From Paraburkholderia nodosa (GTDB taxonomy: Bacteria; Pseudomonadota; Gammaproteobacteria; Burkholderiales; Burkholderiaceae): DNA of 64,000 nucleotides. Positions 17,874 through 25,225 of this stretch are shown here, one piece after another. Each line of letters opens with the position of its first letter. Position 1 is the first letter of the stretch. The DNA is taken from positions 99,489 through 163,488 of the forward strand of contig NZ_MCNV01000017.1 in assembly GCF_001718195.1 (NCBI RefSeq). The letters run 5' to 3'. A model generated the notes under the pieces. It did no database searches. It had not been told where the DNA came from and worked only from the letters and a program-made list of their open reading frames with translations. Made by a program: the position numbers and the translations under genes.

Positions 17874-19073
17874 TTACTGAATGCTCGACGCAATTTCGAA
17901 GATCGGCATGTACATCAGCACCACGATCCCGCCTATCACCACGCCGATGAAGATCATCATCGCGGGCTCGATCAAGCGCGAAATCAGATCGATCGTGCGC
18001 GATACCTGCGCTTCCTGGAACGCCGCGATGCGGTCGAGCACGGGCCCGAGACCGCCGGTCTTCTCGGCGACCGTCAACAGGCGGTACGCGATCGCGTTGG
18101 CGAGCCCCGCCTCCTGAAACGCATCCGAAACTTTCGCGCCGTTGCGCACCTGGTGCAGCGCGCCCGCGAGCGCCGTCTGGTCCGCTCGTCCAACCAGGCC
18201 CTGTGCGAGGTCGAAGGCCTTCACGGCGGGAATGCCGCCATCCACGAGCATGGCCGTCGTGCGATAGAACTGCGACTGACGAAACACGCGAAAGTGTTGC
18301 CCGATACCGGGCAGCGCCAGCATGCGATCGGCGATCCAGTTGCGCACGAACGGGCGGCGCAAGGCGAAGCCGGTCGCCACGGCCAGCACCGCGACGCTCA
18401 CGGACAGCCCGGACCCATGCGCGTGCACCAACCCGCCCCAGGCCATCAGCATGCGCGACAGCAGCGGCAGCTCGCGCCCGCTGTGTTCGAGCAGGCTCGC
18501 GAAGCGCGGCACCACGAAACCGAGCAGGAAGAGGACGACCGCCGCGCCGACGAACAGCAGGACCGTCGGATAGATCGCCGCGGACACCACACGTGCACGC
18601 AACTCGTGGAGCGTCGCGCTGTTGCGCGAGTAACGCGTAAGGCTGTCGGCAAGGCCGCCGGTCTGCTCGCTCGCCTTCACGCACGCAACCAGAACCAGCG
18701 GGAAGATATGGCTTGCGTGCTCGAGCGCCGCGGACAGCGAGTGCCCCTCTTCGAGCTGACGCAAGAGGTCGCGATACACTTGCGCCGACGTCTCGCGGCG
18801 CTCGTTGCCGCCGAGCGTGCGCAACGCGTCGACGACGCCCACGCCCGCATCGAGCAGCGCGGCTAGCTCGCGCGCAAAGAGTTCGACGTTGAACCGGCCT
18901 CCGGGAAGCCCCAGCCGGTTCGCACGTTGCCGCCGGCCGCCCTCGGCGCGCACCGAGACGACGCGCAGACCGCGGGAACGCGCGAGTGCCGTGGCTGCCG
19001 CGGGCGTTTCGCTGTCGATGCGAAGCGTCTGGACCGAGCCATTCGTATCGAAGACACGCAGCACGTACTTCAC
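17874..19073 (-). CDS. gspF: GspF/PilC-type platform protein
   Basis: This 399-residue polytopic inner-membrane protein has two repeated T2SSF domains (about 65-190 and 265-390). Each has the FARELAALLDAGVGVVDAL / FYRTTAMLVDGGIPAVKAF pattern and ends in hydrophobic helices (about 165-190, 215-235 and 370-395). The start is taken as GTG at 19073, where AAGGAGA lies 6 bp upstream; the longer frame from 19460 runs into gspG. It follows gspG by 55 bp and precedes gspE by 6 bp. Confidence 0.94.
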   Translation of the reverse strand: MKYVLRVFDTNGSVQTLRIDSETPAAATALARSRGLRVVSVRAEGGRRQRANRLGLPGGRFNVELFARELAALLDAGVGVVDALRTLGGNERRETSAQVYRDLLRQLEEGHSLSAALEHASHIFPLVLVACVKASEQTGGLADSLTRYSRNSATLHELRARVVSAAIYPTVLLFVGAAVVLFLLGFVVPRFASLLEHSGRELPLLSRMLMAWGGLVHAHGSGLSVSVAVLAVATGFALRRPFVRNWIADRMLALPGIGQHFRVFRQSQFYRTTAMLVDGGIPAVKAFDLAQGLVGRADQTALAGALHQVRNGAKVSDAFQEAGLANAIAYRLLTVAEKTGGLGPVLDRIAAFQEAQVSRTIDLISRLIEPAMMIFIGVVIGGIVVLMYMPIFEIASSIQ

Positions 19074-19128
19074 GTCGACTCTCCTTGCAGACAACCCACC
19101 GGCGGCGCGACGACCGCGCCGCGCGCCC

Positions 19129-19629
19129 CTACCACGACGAGATCGTGACGTTCTCGCCCGTGCCGTCACCGCGTCCGTTCTTGCCGAGCGAAAACAGGTC
19201 GTAGTCGCCATGGTCGCCAGGCGAACGATACTGATACGGGCGATCCCACGGATCCACGGGCACCGCCTTCTGCAGATACGGCCCGCTCCAGCGCGTGGCA
19301 TTCTGCGGCTTCTCCACGAGCGCCTCCAGGCCTTCTTCGGTCGTCGGATAAGCGCCGACGTCGAGCCGGTATTGATCCAGCGCCTGCCCGAGCGACACGA
19401 TCTGCGCACGTGCGATCTTGACGTTCGACTTGCCGACCTGTTCGAAATATCGGGGCGCAACGAGACCGGCGAGCAAGCCGATGATGACCATCACGACGAG
19501 CAGTTCGAGCAGCGTGAAGCCGCGGCGCGCATACGTGCGCGCCGGTGCCGCACGACCGGCGCAACGCCGCGGCGCCTTTGACTCGGGCATCGGCACACCG
19601 TGTTGGATAGAGGTCGATTCGCTGTGCAC
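19129..19629 (-). CDS. gspG: Major pseudopilin GspG
   Basis: This 166-residue protein matches GspG closely: processing site RRGFTLLELLVVMVIIGLLAGLVAP near residue 36, then YFEQVGKSNVKIARAQI, YRLDVGAYPTTEEGLEALVEKP, PYLQKAVPVDPWDRPYQYRSPG and the DYDLFSLGKNGRGDGTGEN calcium-site region. The 35-residue leader is long for a pseudopilin, so translation may begin at the internal ATG at residue 14. It is the first gene of the eleven-gene operon. It has its own 150-bp upstream region with a GTAGGGA element and is separated from the response regulator by a terminator. Confidence 0.96.
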   Translation of the reverse strand: MHSESTSIQHGVPMPESKAPRRCAGRAAPARTYARRGFTLLELLVVMVIIGLLAGLVAPRYFEQVGKSNVKIARAQIVSLGQALDQYRLDVGAYPTTEEGLEALVEKPQNATRWSGPYLQKAVPVDPWDRPYQYRSPGDHGDYDLFSLGKNGRGDGTGENVTISSW

Positions 19630-19710
19630 GGCTCCCCCCCCTGTATCGACTCACCGCTTCAGCGCCGCTGAAGCCGTTCAATGCATTCTTGTTCAGGTCG
19701 ATACGGGCAA

Positions 19711-19725
19711 GTAGTAGGGAGTGCC
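19711..19725. promoter_or_regulatory. GTAGGGA element upstream of the gspG operon
   Basis: The sequence around GTAGGGAGTGCC (19714-19725), read on the minus strand as GGCACTCCCTACTACTTGC, matches the ACCTCCCTACACTTGC core found upstream of the MCO operon and the transglycosylase gene. It lies about 85 bp upstream of gspG. It is a candidate binding site for one of the neighbouring response regulators. Confidence 0.45.
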
Positions 19726-19746
19726 GTCCAAAGACATGGGTAAAGA

Positions 19747-19776
19747 CCCTCCAGTTGCACGATCGCGTCTGGAGGG
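19747..19776 (-). terminator. Rho-independent terminator after the first response regulator
   Basis: Inverted repeat CCCTCCAG / CTGGAGGG with a 14-nt loop, followed on the minus strand by TCTTTA. It ends about 4 bp after the response-regulator stop and separates that gene from the gspG operon. Confidence 0.6.
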
Positions 19777-19779
19777 ATT

Positions 19780-20448
19780 TCACACATGCTCGTCGTCGGG
19801 CAACGACAGCACGCCCATGTCGATCGCAATGCGCACAAGACCGTTCAGGTTCCGGATGCCGAGCTTGCGCATCAGGTTCGCACGATGCTTTTCGATGGTC
19901 TTGGGGCTGAGGCTCAGGCACTCGCCCACCTGGCGGTTGGTGTGCCCTTCTACCACGAGCCGCAGCACCGTGCGTTCGCGGCCCGTCAACGCGTTCCAGA
20001 GCTGCGCCTTGTGGGCGAAGTCTTCCTGCGATCCGTGCGCCCCTCCGCTGATCCGGTTGGCGCCGGGCACACGCTTGCCCTGCAACACGAAGCGCATTTC
20101 CCGCACCAGTTGATCGAACGACGCGTCCTTGACCACGTAGCCGTCGGCGCCCGCGGCGAACGCCTCGCGCACGTGGTCTTCGCTCCAGTGAACGGTGAGG
20201 ACGATGATCCGGACGCGCGGGAACTCGCGCTTGATCGCGGTGATCGCATCGAAGCCACTGCCGCCGGGCATCGTCAGATCCATCAGGACCAGATCGGGCA
20301 GCGTCTCTCTCGCGAGGCGATGGGCTTCGAGCCCGCCGCTCGCCTCGCCGACGATGCAATAGTCGTCCAGTTCGGACACCATGCGGCAAAGTCCGCTGCG
20401 CAATAAATGCTGGTCCTCGGCAATCAGCACACGATGTCTTTTTTCCAA
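19780..20448 (-). CDS. NarL/FixJ-family response regulator (first of two)
   Basis: This 222-residue two-domain regulator has a receiver domain (about 5-120) with acidic E11-D12, phospho-acceptor D57 and K107. A LuxR-type helix-turn-helix follows (about 150-212, LTGRERTVLRLVVEGHTNRQVGECLSLSPKTIEKHRANLMRKL). It is directly upstream of the secretion operon, and the closely similar regulator at 22537-23310 flanks the other side of the histidine kinase. It probably controls the secretion and oxidase genes, perhaps through the GTAGGGA elements. Confidence 0.93.
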   Translation of the reverse strand: MEKRHRVLIAEDQHLLRSGLCRMVSELDDYCIVGEASGGLEAHRLARETLPDLVLMDLTMPGGSGFDAITAIKREFPRVRIIVLTVHWSEDHVREAFAAGADGYVVKDASFDQLVREMRFVLQGKRVPGANRISGGAHGSQEDFAHKAQLWNALTGRERTVLRLVVEGHTNRQVGECLSLSPKTIEKHRANLMRKLGIRNLNGLVRIAIDMGVLSLPDDEHV

Positions 20449-20478
20449 TTTCGTCGCTCCTTGCGGGACACTGCAGGC

Positions 20479-21102
20479 CTAGTTGGAAGCGACGACATCG
20501 TGATAGGCGGCGAGCAGTTCAGAAGGCGTGGCAAAGCCGTCGATGCGCAGCCAGGGCTTGCCCGGTGCGGCGCGCAGGAAGGCAACCGGCGTGTGATTCA
20601 TCTTGTCGCCCCGATAGACGTTGAACGCGCGCTGTGCCGCAATGCTCGCCTCGACCGTGCCGGTATAGTGCTGCCACTCGGGGCCGGCTTCGAACCTGGC
20701 CGCATAGGCCTTCAGGCGTGCGGGCGTGTCCTCTTCCGGGTCGATCGAGATCGAGACGATATGGACCTTGTTGCGATCGTCGCCCAGATCGTTCTGAAAT
20801 TGCTCGAGCGTCTGGCTGGTCATCGGGCAGATCGTCGTGCAGGTGGTATAGATGAACGTGACGATCACCGGACGGCCGTCGTTCAACTCGTCGACGAGCG
20901 AAACGGTCTTGCCGTCGTCGCGCACGAGGTCCACCGAAGGCAGCGTGTATTGCCCGGTCGTGCGCGTCGTCATACCCGCCATCATGTGATGATGCATGTG
21001 AGGATCGGCGGCGGCGTCATCGGCCGGTGCGCTCCATGCCGCGGTTGCCGCGAGTGCCATGCCAGCCAGCACCCCAAGCCTTAATTTTGCAGTCCTGTTC
21101 AT
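20479..21102 (-). CDS. Sco/PrrC-family copper chaperone
   Basis: This 207-residue exported thioredoxin-fold protein has a signal peptide of about 24 residues ending near WSA. The copper site of the Sco family is intact: C88-x3-C92 (TTCTTICP) and H170 (KMNHTPVAF). Between the signal and the fold is a His/Met cluster, HMHHHMMAGM (35-44), which could bind extra copper. The start at 21102 is preferred to 21165 because the signal peptide begins there. It sits among the regulators between the secretion and oxidase operons and has no cytochrome oxidase neighbour. Its likely client is therefore the multicopper oxidase. Confidence 0.88.
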   Translation of the reverse strand: MNRTAKLRLGVLAGMALAATAAWSAPADDAAADPHMHHHMMAGMTTRTTGQYTLPSVDLVRDDGKTVSLVDELNDGRPVIVTFIYTTCTTICPMTSQTLEQFQNDLGDDRNKVHIVSISIDPEEDTPARLKAYAARFEAGPEWQHYTGTVEASIAAQRAFNVYRGDKMNHTPVAFLRAAPGKPWLRIDGFATPSELLAAYHDVVASN

Positions 21103-21229
21103 ACCGGTCTCCAGAAGTGAGGAGAAAGGTCGCTTCTCGCGATGCGCAGGTCGCGGCGCTTTCACTCCCTTGCGAGCCCAGTGTCATGAATTTGCCAACG
21201 AGCGTCATGGGTGGAGGGACCCCAAACGA

Positions 21230-21290
21230 CGGTAGGGTATGCCCGCTTGATGGAAAACCCGCACCGTGCAATGGGGGGGTCCCCATACTA
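21230..21290. promoter_or_regulatory. Pair of motif-like sites in the sco/kinase divergent spacer
   Basis: GGTAGGGTATGCCC (21231-21244) and a CAATGGGG...TCCCCATACTAC segment (about 21269-21291) resemble the GTAGGGA/TCCCTAC elements found upstream of gspG, the transglycosylase gene and the MCO operon. They lie between the divergent sco and histidine kinase genes. The matches are looser than at the other sites. Confidence 0.3.
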
Positions 21291-21388
21291 CGAGCCCGCA
21301 CATTACCCGTTGCGGCCCGCACCGATCACGGCCTAAAATCCCGATATTCTTACGATCTGCTTATATCGACGCATCGGGGGGAGCTCCA

Positions 21389-22519
21389 ATGGATGCGATT
21401 CAGCCTGGAGGACCGCAGGTAAGATTGCTCGATCTGATCGAAGCAATGCGCAAGCTTCGTCGTGCAGCCTGCGCCAGTCAGCCCGAAGCCGGCGTCGTCA
21501 CCGATGCGCGCGGCGCAGCGCTTGCGATTCTCACGCCCGCTGGAATCTTCGTGTCGGCAAACCGCAGCGCGGCCGCACTGCTCGGCTACTCGAGCGCCGA
21601 ACTCGTCGGCAAGCGTCTCGTCGATCTTGCGCCCGACGACGCTCATGCGGCGTTGACAGACGAATTGTCCGCCAGCGCGGCTCGCGAGTTTCATTCGTTC
21701 AAGGCCCTGCTCACTGGCCGAACCGGTCACCCAACGCGGCTTGCACTGCATCAGCAATGGGTGCCCGCGAAGACGATGAATTCGGGCGTCTTGCTGACGC
21801 TTTTCGAAGAACCGCTGATCATCGAGCCCGGGTCTGCCGACTCGGAGTTGCTCGACGCAAGCGAGCGGTTGTGCCAGACGTATCTGATGATAGGTCAGCA
21901 GAAAGAGCGCCAGCGGCTCGCTTCGGAGTTGCACGACGGCCTCGGCCAGGCGCTCACCCTCGTCAAGCTGATGACAGAGGACGCGCTGATGCGCATACGC
22001 CGCGGTCAGGTCGACGATGCGGTGCAGCTGCTGGATTCGACCGTATTCAGGATCCGCGAAACGATTGGCGACGTGCGGCAGATATGCGGTGAACTAAGGC
22101 CGCTCATGCTCGACAAACTGGGGCTGCCCGCGGCATTGGGTTCGCTGTGCCGGCGCATCGAACGCGGCACGGGGGCGATGTCGGTCGTGTTCGACTGCGA
22201 TGTCGCGGATAAGGACGTGCCCGAGCATCTGAAAGCCGACATGTTCAGGGTGGCTCAGGAGGCGCTGAATAACGCCGTCAAGCATGCCGCGGCGACCGAA
22301 ATCTCGCTCAGCCTGCGCAGCGATGCGGCCCGCCTGATGTTGACGATTCGGGACAACGGCATTGGCTACGAGAACCATCCATTCGCCACGGACGAAGCGT
22401 ATACAACAGGGTTGGGACTCGTCGGCATGCAGCACCGTGTAGAGATGCACGGCGGCGCGTTTTCGATCGAGTCGTCCGCCGCAACCGGGACCCTCGTCTG
22501 CGCGACCTGGACGCGCTAG
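21389..22519 (+). CDS. PAS-domain NarX/DegS-type sensor histidine kinase
   Basis: This 376-residue cytoplasmic kinase has no transmembrane helix. A PAS domain (about 45-140, SANRSAAALLGYSSAELVGKRLVDL) is followed by a HisKA_3 dimerisation domain with phospho-accepting H182 in ERQRLASELHDGLGQALT, and an HATPase domain (EALNNAVKHA and DNGIGY motifs). The start at 21389 follows GGGGGAG by about 6 bp. It is convergent with, and 17 bp from, the second response regulator. HisKA_3 kinases pair with NarL-type regulators, so one or both flanking regulators should be its partner. Sensing must be intracellular or through another protein. Confidence 0.92.
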   Translation: MDAIQPGGPQVRLLDLIEAMRKLRRAACASQPEAGVVTDARGAALAILTPAGIFVSANRSAAALLGYSSAELVGKRLVDLAPDDAHAALTDELSASAAREFHSFKALLTGRTGHPTRLALHQQWVPAKTMNSGVLLTLFEEPLIIEPGSADSELLDASERLCQTYLMIGQQKERQRLASELHDGLGQALTLVKLMTEDALMRIRRGQVDDAVQLLDSTVFRIRETIGDVRQICGELRPLMLDKLGLPAALGSLCRRIERGTGAMSVVFDCDVADKDVPEHLKADMFRVAQEALNNAVKHAAATEISLSLRSDAARLMLTIRDNGIGYENHPFATDEAYTTGLGLVGMQHRVEMHGGAFSIESSAATGTLVCATWTR

Positions 22520-22536
22520 CGCCGCCCTCGCCGCAT

Positions 22537-23310
22537 TCAGGTTCCCGTCTCGCCCAGCCTGCATTCGGGCTCTTCGCCGCCTGGCCCCGGGCCCGGCGCC
22601 GGATCGGCGCGTTCCGGCAAATGCTCGTCGTCCACATCCGGCTCAGCGCATTTGGCGGCGAGCGACGTCAGCAAACCCATGCTCATCGCAACGAGAACCA
22701 GTTCGGTCAGGTTGGCGATATGGAGCTTGTGCATCATGCTCGCGCGATACTTCTCGATCGTCTTGGGACTCAGGTTCAGATATTGTCCCACCTGACGGTT
22801 GGTGCGTCCTTCCGCGATCAGCTTCAGCACGCTGCGCTCGCGCGCCGTCAGCACATCCCACGCATGCTTCGGTGCGGGCGCTTCGCGGCCGCTGACGAAC
22901 GAGTCGACCATAAACCCGTAGACGTCCGCACTCAGATGCTTCTTGCCCTGCATGACAGAGCGCATCGCGACCAGCAGTTCCTCGAACGAGACGTCCTTCA
23001 GCACGTAACCGTCGACGCCGGCACGCAACGCTTCCCGCACGTACTCCTCGTTTTGATGCACCGTGAGCGCGATGATCCGGATGCCCGGCGATCGCCGTTT
23101 GATTGTCGCGCTGGCGTCGATGCCGTTCATCCCCCGCATCGACAGATCCATCAGGATCAGTTGGGGGGCGAGTGTCATCGCCTGCTGGCAGGCCTCTTTG
23201 CCGTCACGCGCTTCGCCGACGACGTCGTAGTCGGCTTGCGCACACAGCATCGAACGTAGACCATTTCGCAGCAGATCGTGATCCTCTGCGATTACAACGC
23301 GACATTTCAT
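22537..23310 (-). CDS. NarL/FixJ-family response regulator (second of two)
   Basis: This 257-residue regulator has a receiver (about 2-118) with phospho-acceptor D55 and a LuxR-type helix-turn-helix (about 148-210). The last about 40 residues are an acidic, Pro/Gly-rich tail that the first regulator lacks. The two regulators are alike over the whole shared length, suggesting a duplication. The start is at 23310. It converges with the kinase gene at 17 bp, while its own promoter faces the 557-bp AT-richer spacer before the transglycosylase. Confidence 0.92.
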   Translation of the reverse strand: MKCRVVIAEDHDLLRNGLRSMLCAQADYDVVGEARDGKEACQQAMTLAPQLILMDLSMRGMNGIDASATIKRRSPGIRIIALTVHQNEEYVREALRAGVDGYVLKDVSFEELLVAMRSVMQGKKHLSADVYGFMVDSFVSGREAPAPKHAWDVLTARERSVLKLIAEGRTNRQVGQYLNLSPKTIEKYRASMMHKLHIANLTELVLVAMSMGLLTSLAAKCAEPDVDDEHLPERADPAPGPGPGGEEPECRLGETGT

Positions 23311-23867
23311 GTTCACGTCTTGTCTCCCGGTACCCGTGCCCTCGGCCGTCTTCACCGCATTAACGCTTCGACGAAATACTTCCCTTCCACACAGCTTTCA
23401 CTCTTTACATTCGAATTCCTAACTGTTAGCTTTGTGTTATTTTCGGGTTACTGTGTGTACCTGCCCTTCGCAAGGTTCACGCCACTTCGCGCAGAGCAAG
23501 CAACGGCGCGCATCTCCACTTGTTGGGACATTCCGGCCGCGCGTCGAGTGCCGAAAAATGTTTCATTTTCGAATCCTTTTTAAATCCCCAGAAGATTAGC
23601 TGCCGCAATGGATGGCAGGAAGCCGGTTCATTTTTATCATTGCGTGAAAATTGATCGATGATATTTGCATCCGGCGAGAAGAATCAAGGCGCCAGGCATG
23701 ACTGCGGAGCGGCTGCCGTTGATTACCGTCCATTACCATTTATTTCGAATGTTAAGTTTCTGCAATGCGCTTTTTGAGCGCGCTTTCGCGTCACAAAGTG
23801 TAGGGAGGTGCCCCATTGCCGAGCCGTTTTTTCTTCCACCACAATTCAGGTGCAGGAGAAAACAACG
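23311..23867. other. 557-bp gene-free spacer, AT-rich for this genome
   Basis: No coding frame with protein character was seen on either strand. The left two thirds (about 23340-23790) is clearly AT-richer than its surroundings, with stretches such as TTTAAATCCC and ATTTTTATCATTG, and looks like a regulatory or transferred spacer. A GTAGGGA element is at 23800-23806. It must hold the promoters of the second response regulator and of the transglycosylase. Confidence 0.5.
23797..23819. promoter_or_regulatory. GTAGGGA element upstream of the lytic transglycosylase
   Basis: AGTGTAGGGAGGTGCCCCATTG (about 23797-23818), read on the minus strand, gives CAATGGGGCACCTCCCTACACT. Its last half is identical over ACCTCCCTACACTT to the site at 40958-40971. 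It lies about 60 bp before the gene start. Confidence 0.5.
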
Positions 23868-24500
23868 ATGCATTGCCACCCGTCATCCAGCTTCGGAAAC
23901 GCGATCATTGCCGCATTCGCGATGCTCGGTGCGGTGTTGCCGGGACCGGCGTGCGCACAAATTTTCGGCACCGTCGACAGCAACGGCGCCATCGTTCTGA
24001 CGAACGTGCGCGGCAAGCCGGGATTGAAGGTGATCGTTGCGGGCGAACCGCCAGGCGAACCCGGCGCCAGGCGCCGGTCGCGCAAGTCATCGGGCGGCGC
24101 CGACTCCCCCCTGTACGCGGACGTGATCGACGAAGCGAGCCGCTCCTTTCGCGTTCAACCCGAACTGCTTCGCGCGGTGATCGACATCGAGTCGGGATAC
24201 AACCCGAAGGCGGTTTCGGACAAAGGCGCGCTGGGACTGATGCAGTTGATGCCCGATACCGCTGCGCGATTCTCGCACGGCGACATGTTCAATCCACGAG
24301 ACAACGTGCTGGCCGGCGCCCGCTACCTTCGCTTTCTTCTCGACCTGTTCAAGGACGATGTGGAACTCGCGCTGGCCGCCTACAACGCCGGTGAAAACGC
24401 GGTGATTCGCGCCGGCTATCGCGTGCCGTCGCTGCCGGAAACGCGTCTGTACGTTCCGCGCGTGCTGGCGCGCTACAAGCAGCTCCTCGCGTCCAGTTGA
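23868..24500 (+). CDS. Exported lytic transglycosylase (SLT family)
   Basis: This 210-residue protein has a signal peptide of about 30 residues (ending PACA) and a C-terminal SLT domain (about 80-205). The catalytic E108 lies in IDIESGYNPKAVSDKGALGLMQLMP, with the AAYNAGE segment near 170. The start follows AGGAGA by 8 bp. The enzyme cleaves peptidoglycan in the periplasm. Dedicated transglycosylases commonly accompany secretion systems, so this one probably opens the wall for the machine encoded next door; its upstream motif matches that of the MCO operon. It converges with the operon end. Confidence 0.9.
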   Translation: MHCHPSSSFGNAIIAAFAMLGAVLPGPACAQIFGTVDSNGAIVLTNVRGKPGLKVIVAGEPPGEPGARRRSRKSSGGADSPLYADVIDEASRSFRVQPELLRAVIDIESGYNPKAVSDKGALGLMQLMPDTAARFSHGDMFNPRDNVLAGARYLRFLLDLFKDDVELALAAYNAGENAVIRAGYRVPSLPETRLYVPRVLARYKQLLASS

Positions 24501-24649
24501 GCCTGATTGCACGCCCCGGAGCATAGCGAACCGGCCGACTGGGGACCAGTTCAGCCGGCCGGACGCCCTCTGCGACGTAGAACGCGAACACTTGCAGCGG
24601 TGCTGCGTCCTACGCTCTCCCTCCGTTGTCTACCGCGTGCGGGCACACG

Positions 24650-25159
24650 TCACCGAAACAAGGCAATGGTCTTGTCCGATCCCTCGCCGTGCGCCTGTAC
24701 ATGGTGAAGCTCGATCATGTCCTCGATCTCCTCCACGCGCTCCTTCGGGACGTCGATCATCATCAAAAGCTCGCCGCGGAGGATCGCTTCTTCGAAGCGC
24801 TTCAAGCGCGTATTGCGCACCTCGACGCCGACCACGGCCGCTACCCCGGCGCCGAATCCTGCGCCCGAAAGTGCGAGGATCACCACTGTGCCGCCGGCAA
24901 TCCGTACGTCTTCGGGCGGGCACACAAGCGCAATCAGCGCCACCAGCAGCCCGATCGCACAGCCCACTGCCGCGCCTCGAGCCAGCGAAGCAAGCAGATC
25001 GCTGCGTTGCGCGAGCGATGCCTGCGGCAAGCCGTCGAGCGACACATTCTCGTTGGCGATGACATGCATATGCCGCCACTCGACCCGATGCAAAAGCAGT
25101 TCGCCGGCGACCGCGCGCGCGCGCTGTGCGGTAGGCAGCAAAAGATAGACGCGTCGCAT
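24650..25159 (-). CDS. Small two-TM membrane protein (DUF1269-like)
   Basis: This 169-residue protein starts with a soluble alpha/beta segment (MRRVYLLLPTAQRARAVAGELL). It then has two Gly/Ala-rich hydrophobic stretches (about 58-80 and 88-112) and ends in a second soluble segment with MMIDVPKERVEEIEDMIE. This layout resembles DUF1269-type membrane proteins that combine a ferredoxin-like fold with a glycine-zipper hairpin. It is the last gene of the MCO operon, 66 bp after the cytochrome fusion. Function is unknown. Confidence 0.65.
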   Translation of the reverse strand: MRRVYLLLPTAQRARAVAGELLLHRVEWRHMHVIANENVSLDGLPQASLAQRSDLLASLARGAAVGCAIGLLVALIALVCPPEDVRIAGGTVVILALSGAGFGAGVAAVVGVEVRNTRLKRFEEAILRGELLMMIDVPKERVEEIEDMIELHHVQAHGEGSDKTIALFR

Positions 25160-25225
25160 TTGAGCTTCCCGCTTTCCTTCGAAAGTGTGCAGATGCACGA
25201 CACGCCCCGCAAAGCGCCATCGATC

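Noticed and set aside
17499..18866. A 455-codon plus-strand frame opposite gspF/gspE
   Set aside because: Antisense shadow; GspF and GspE are clear on the minus strand.
20479..21102. The Sco protein as a plain thiol peroxidase/thioredoxin
   Set aside because: C-x3-C spacing with the distal His (H170) is the copper-binding Sco pattern, not the thioredoxin CxxC.
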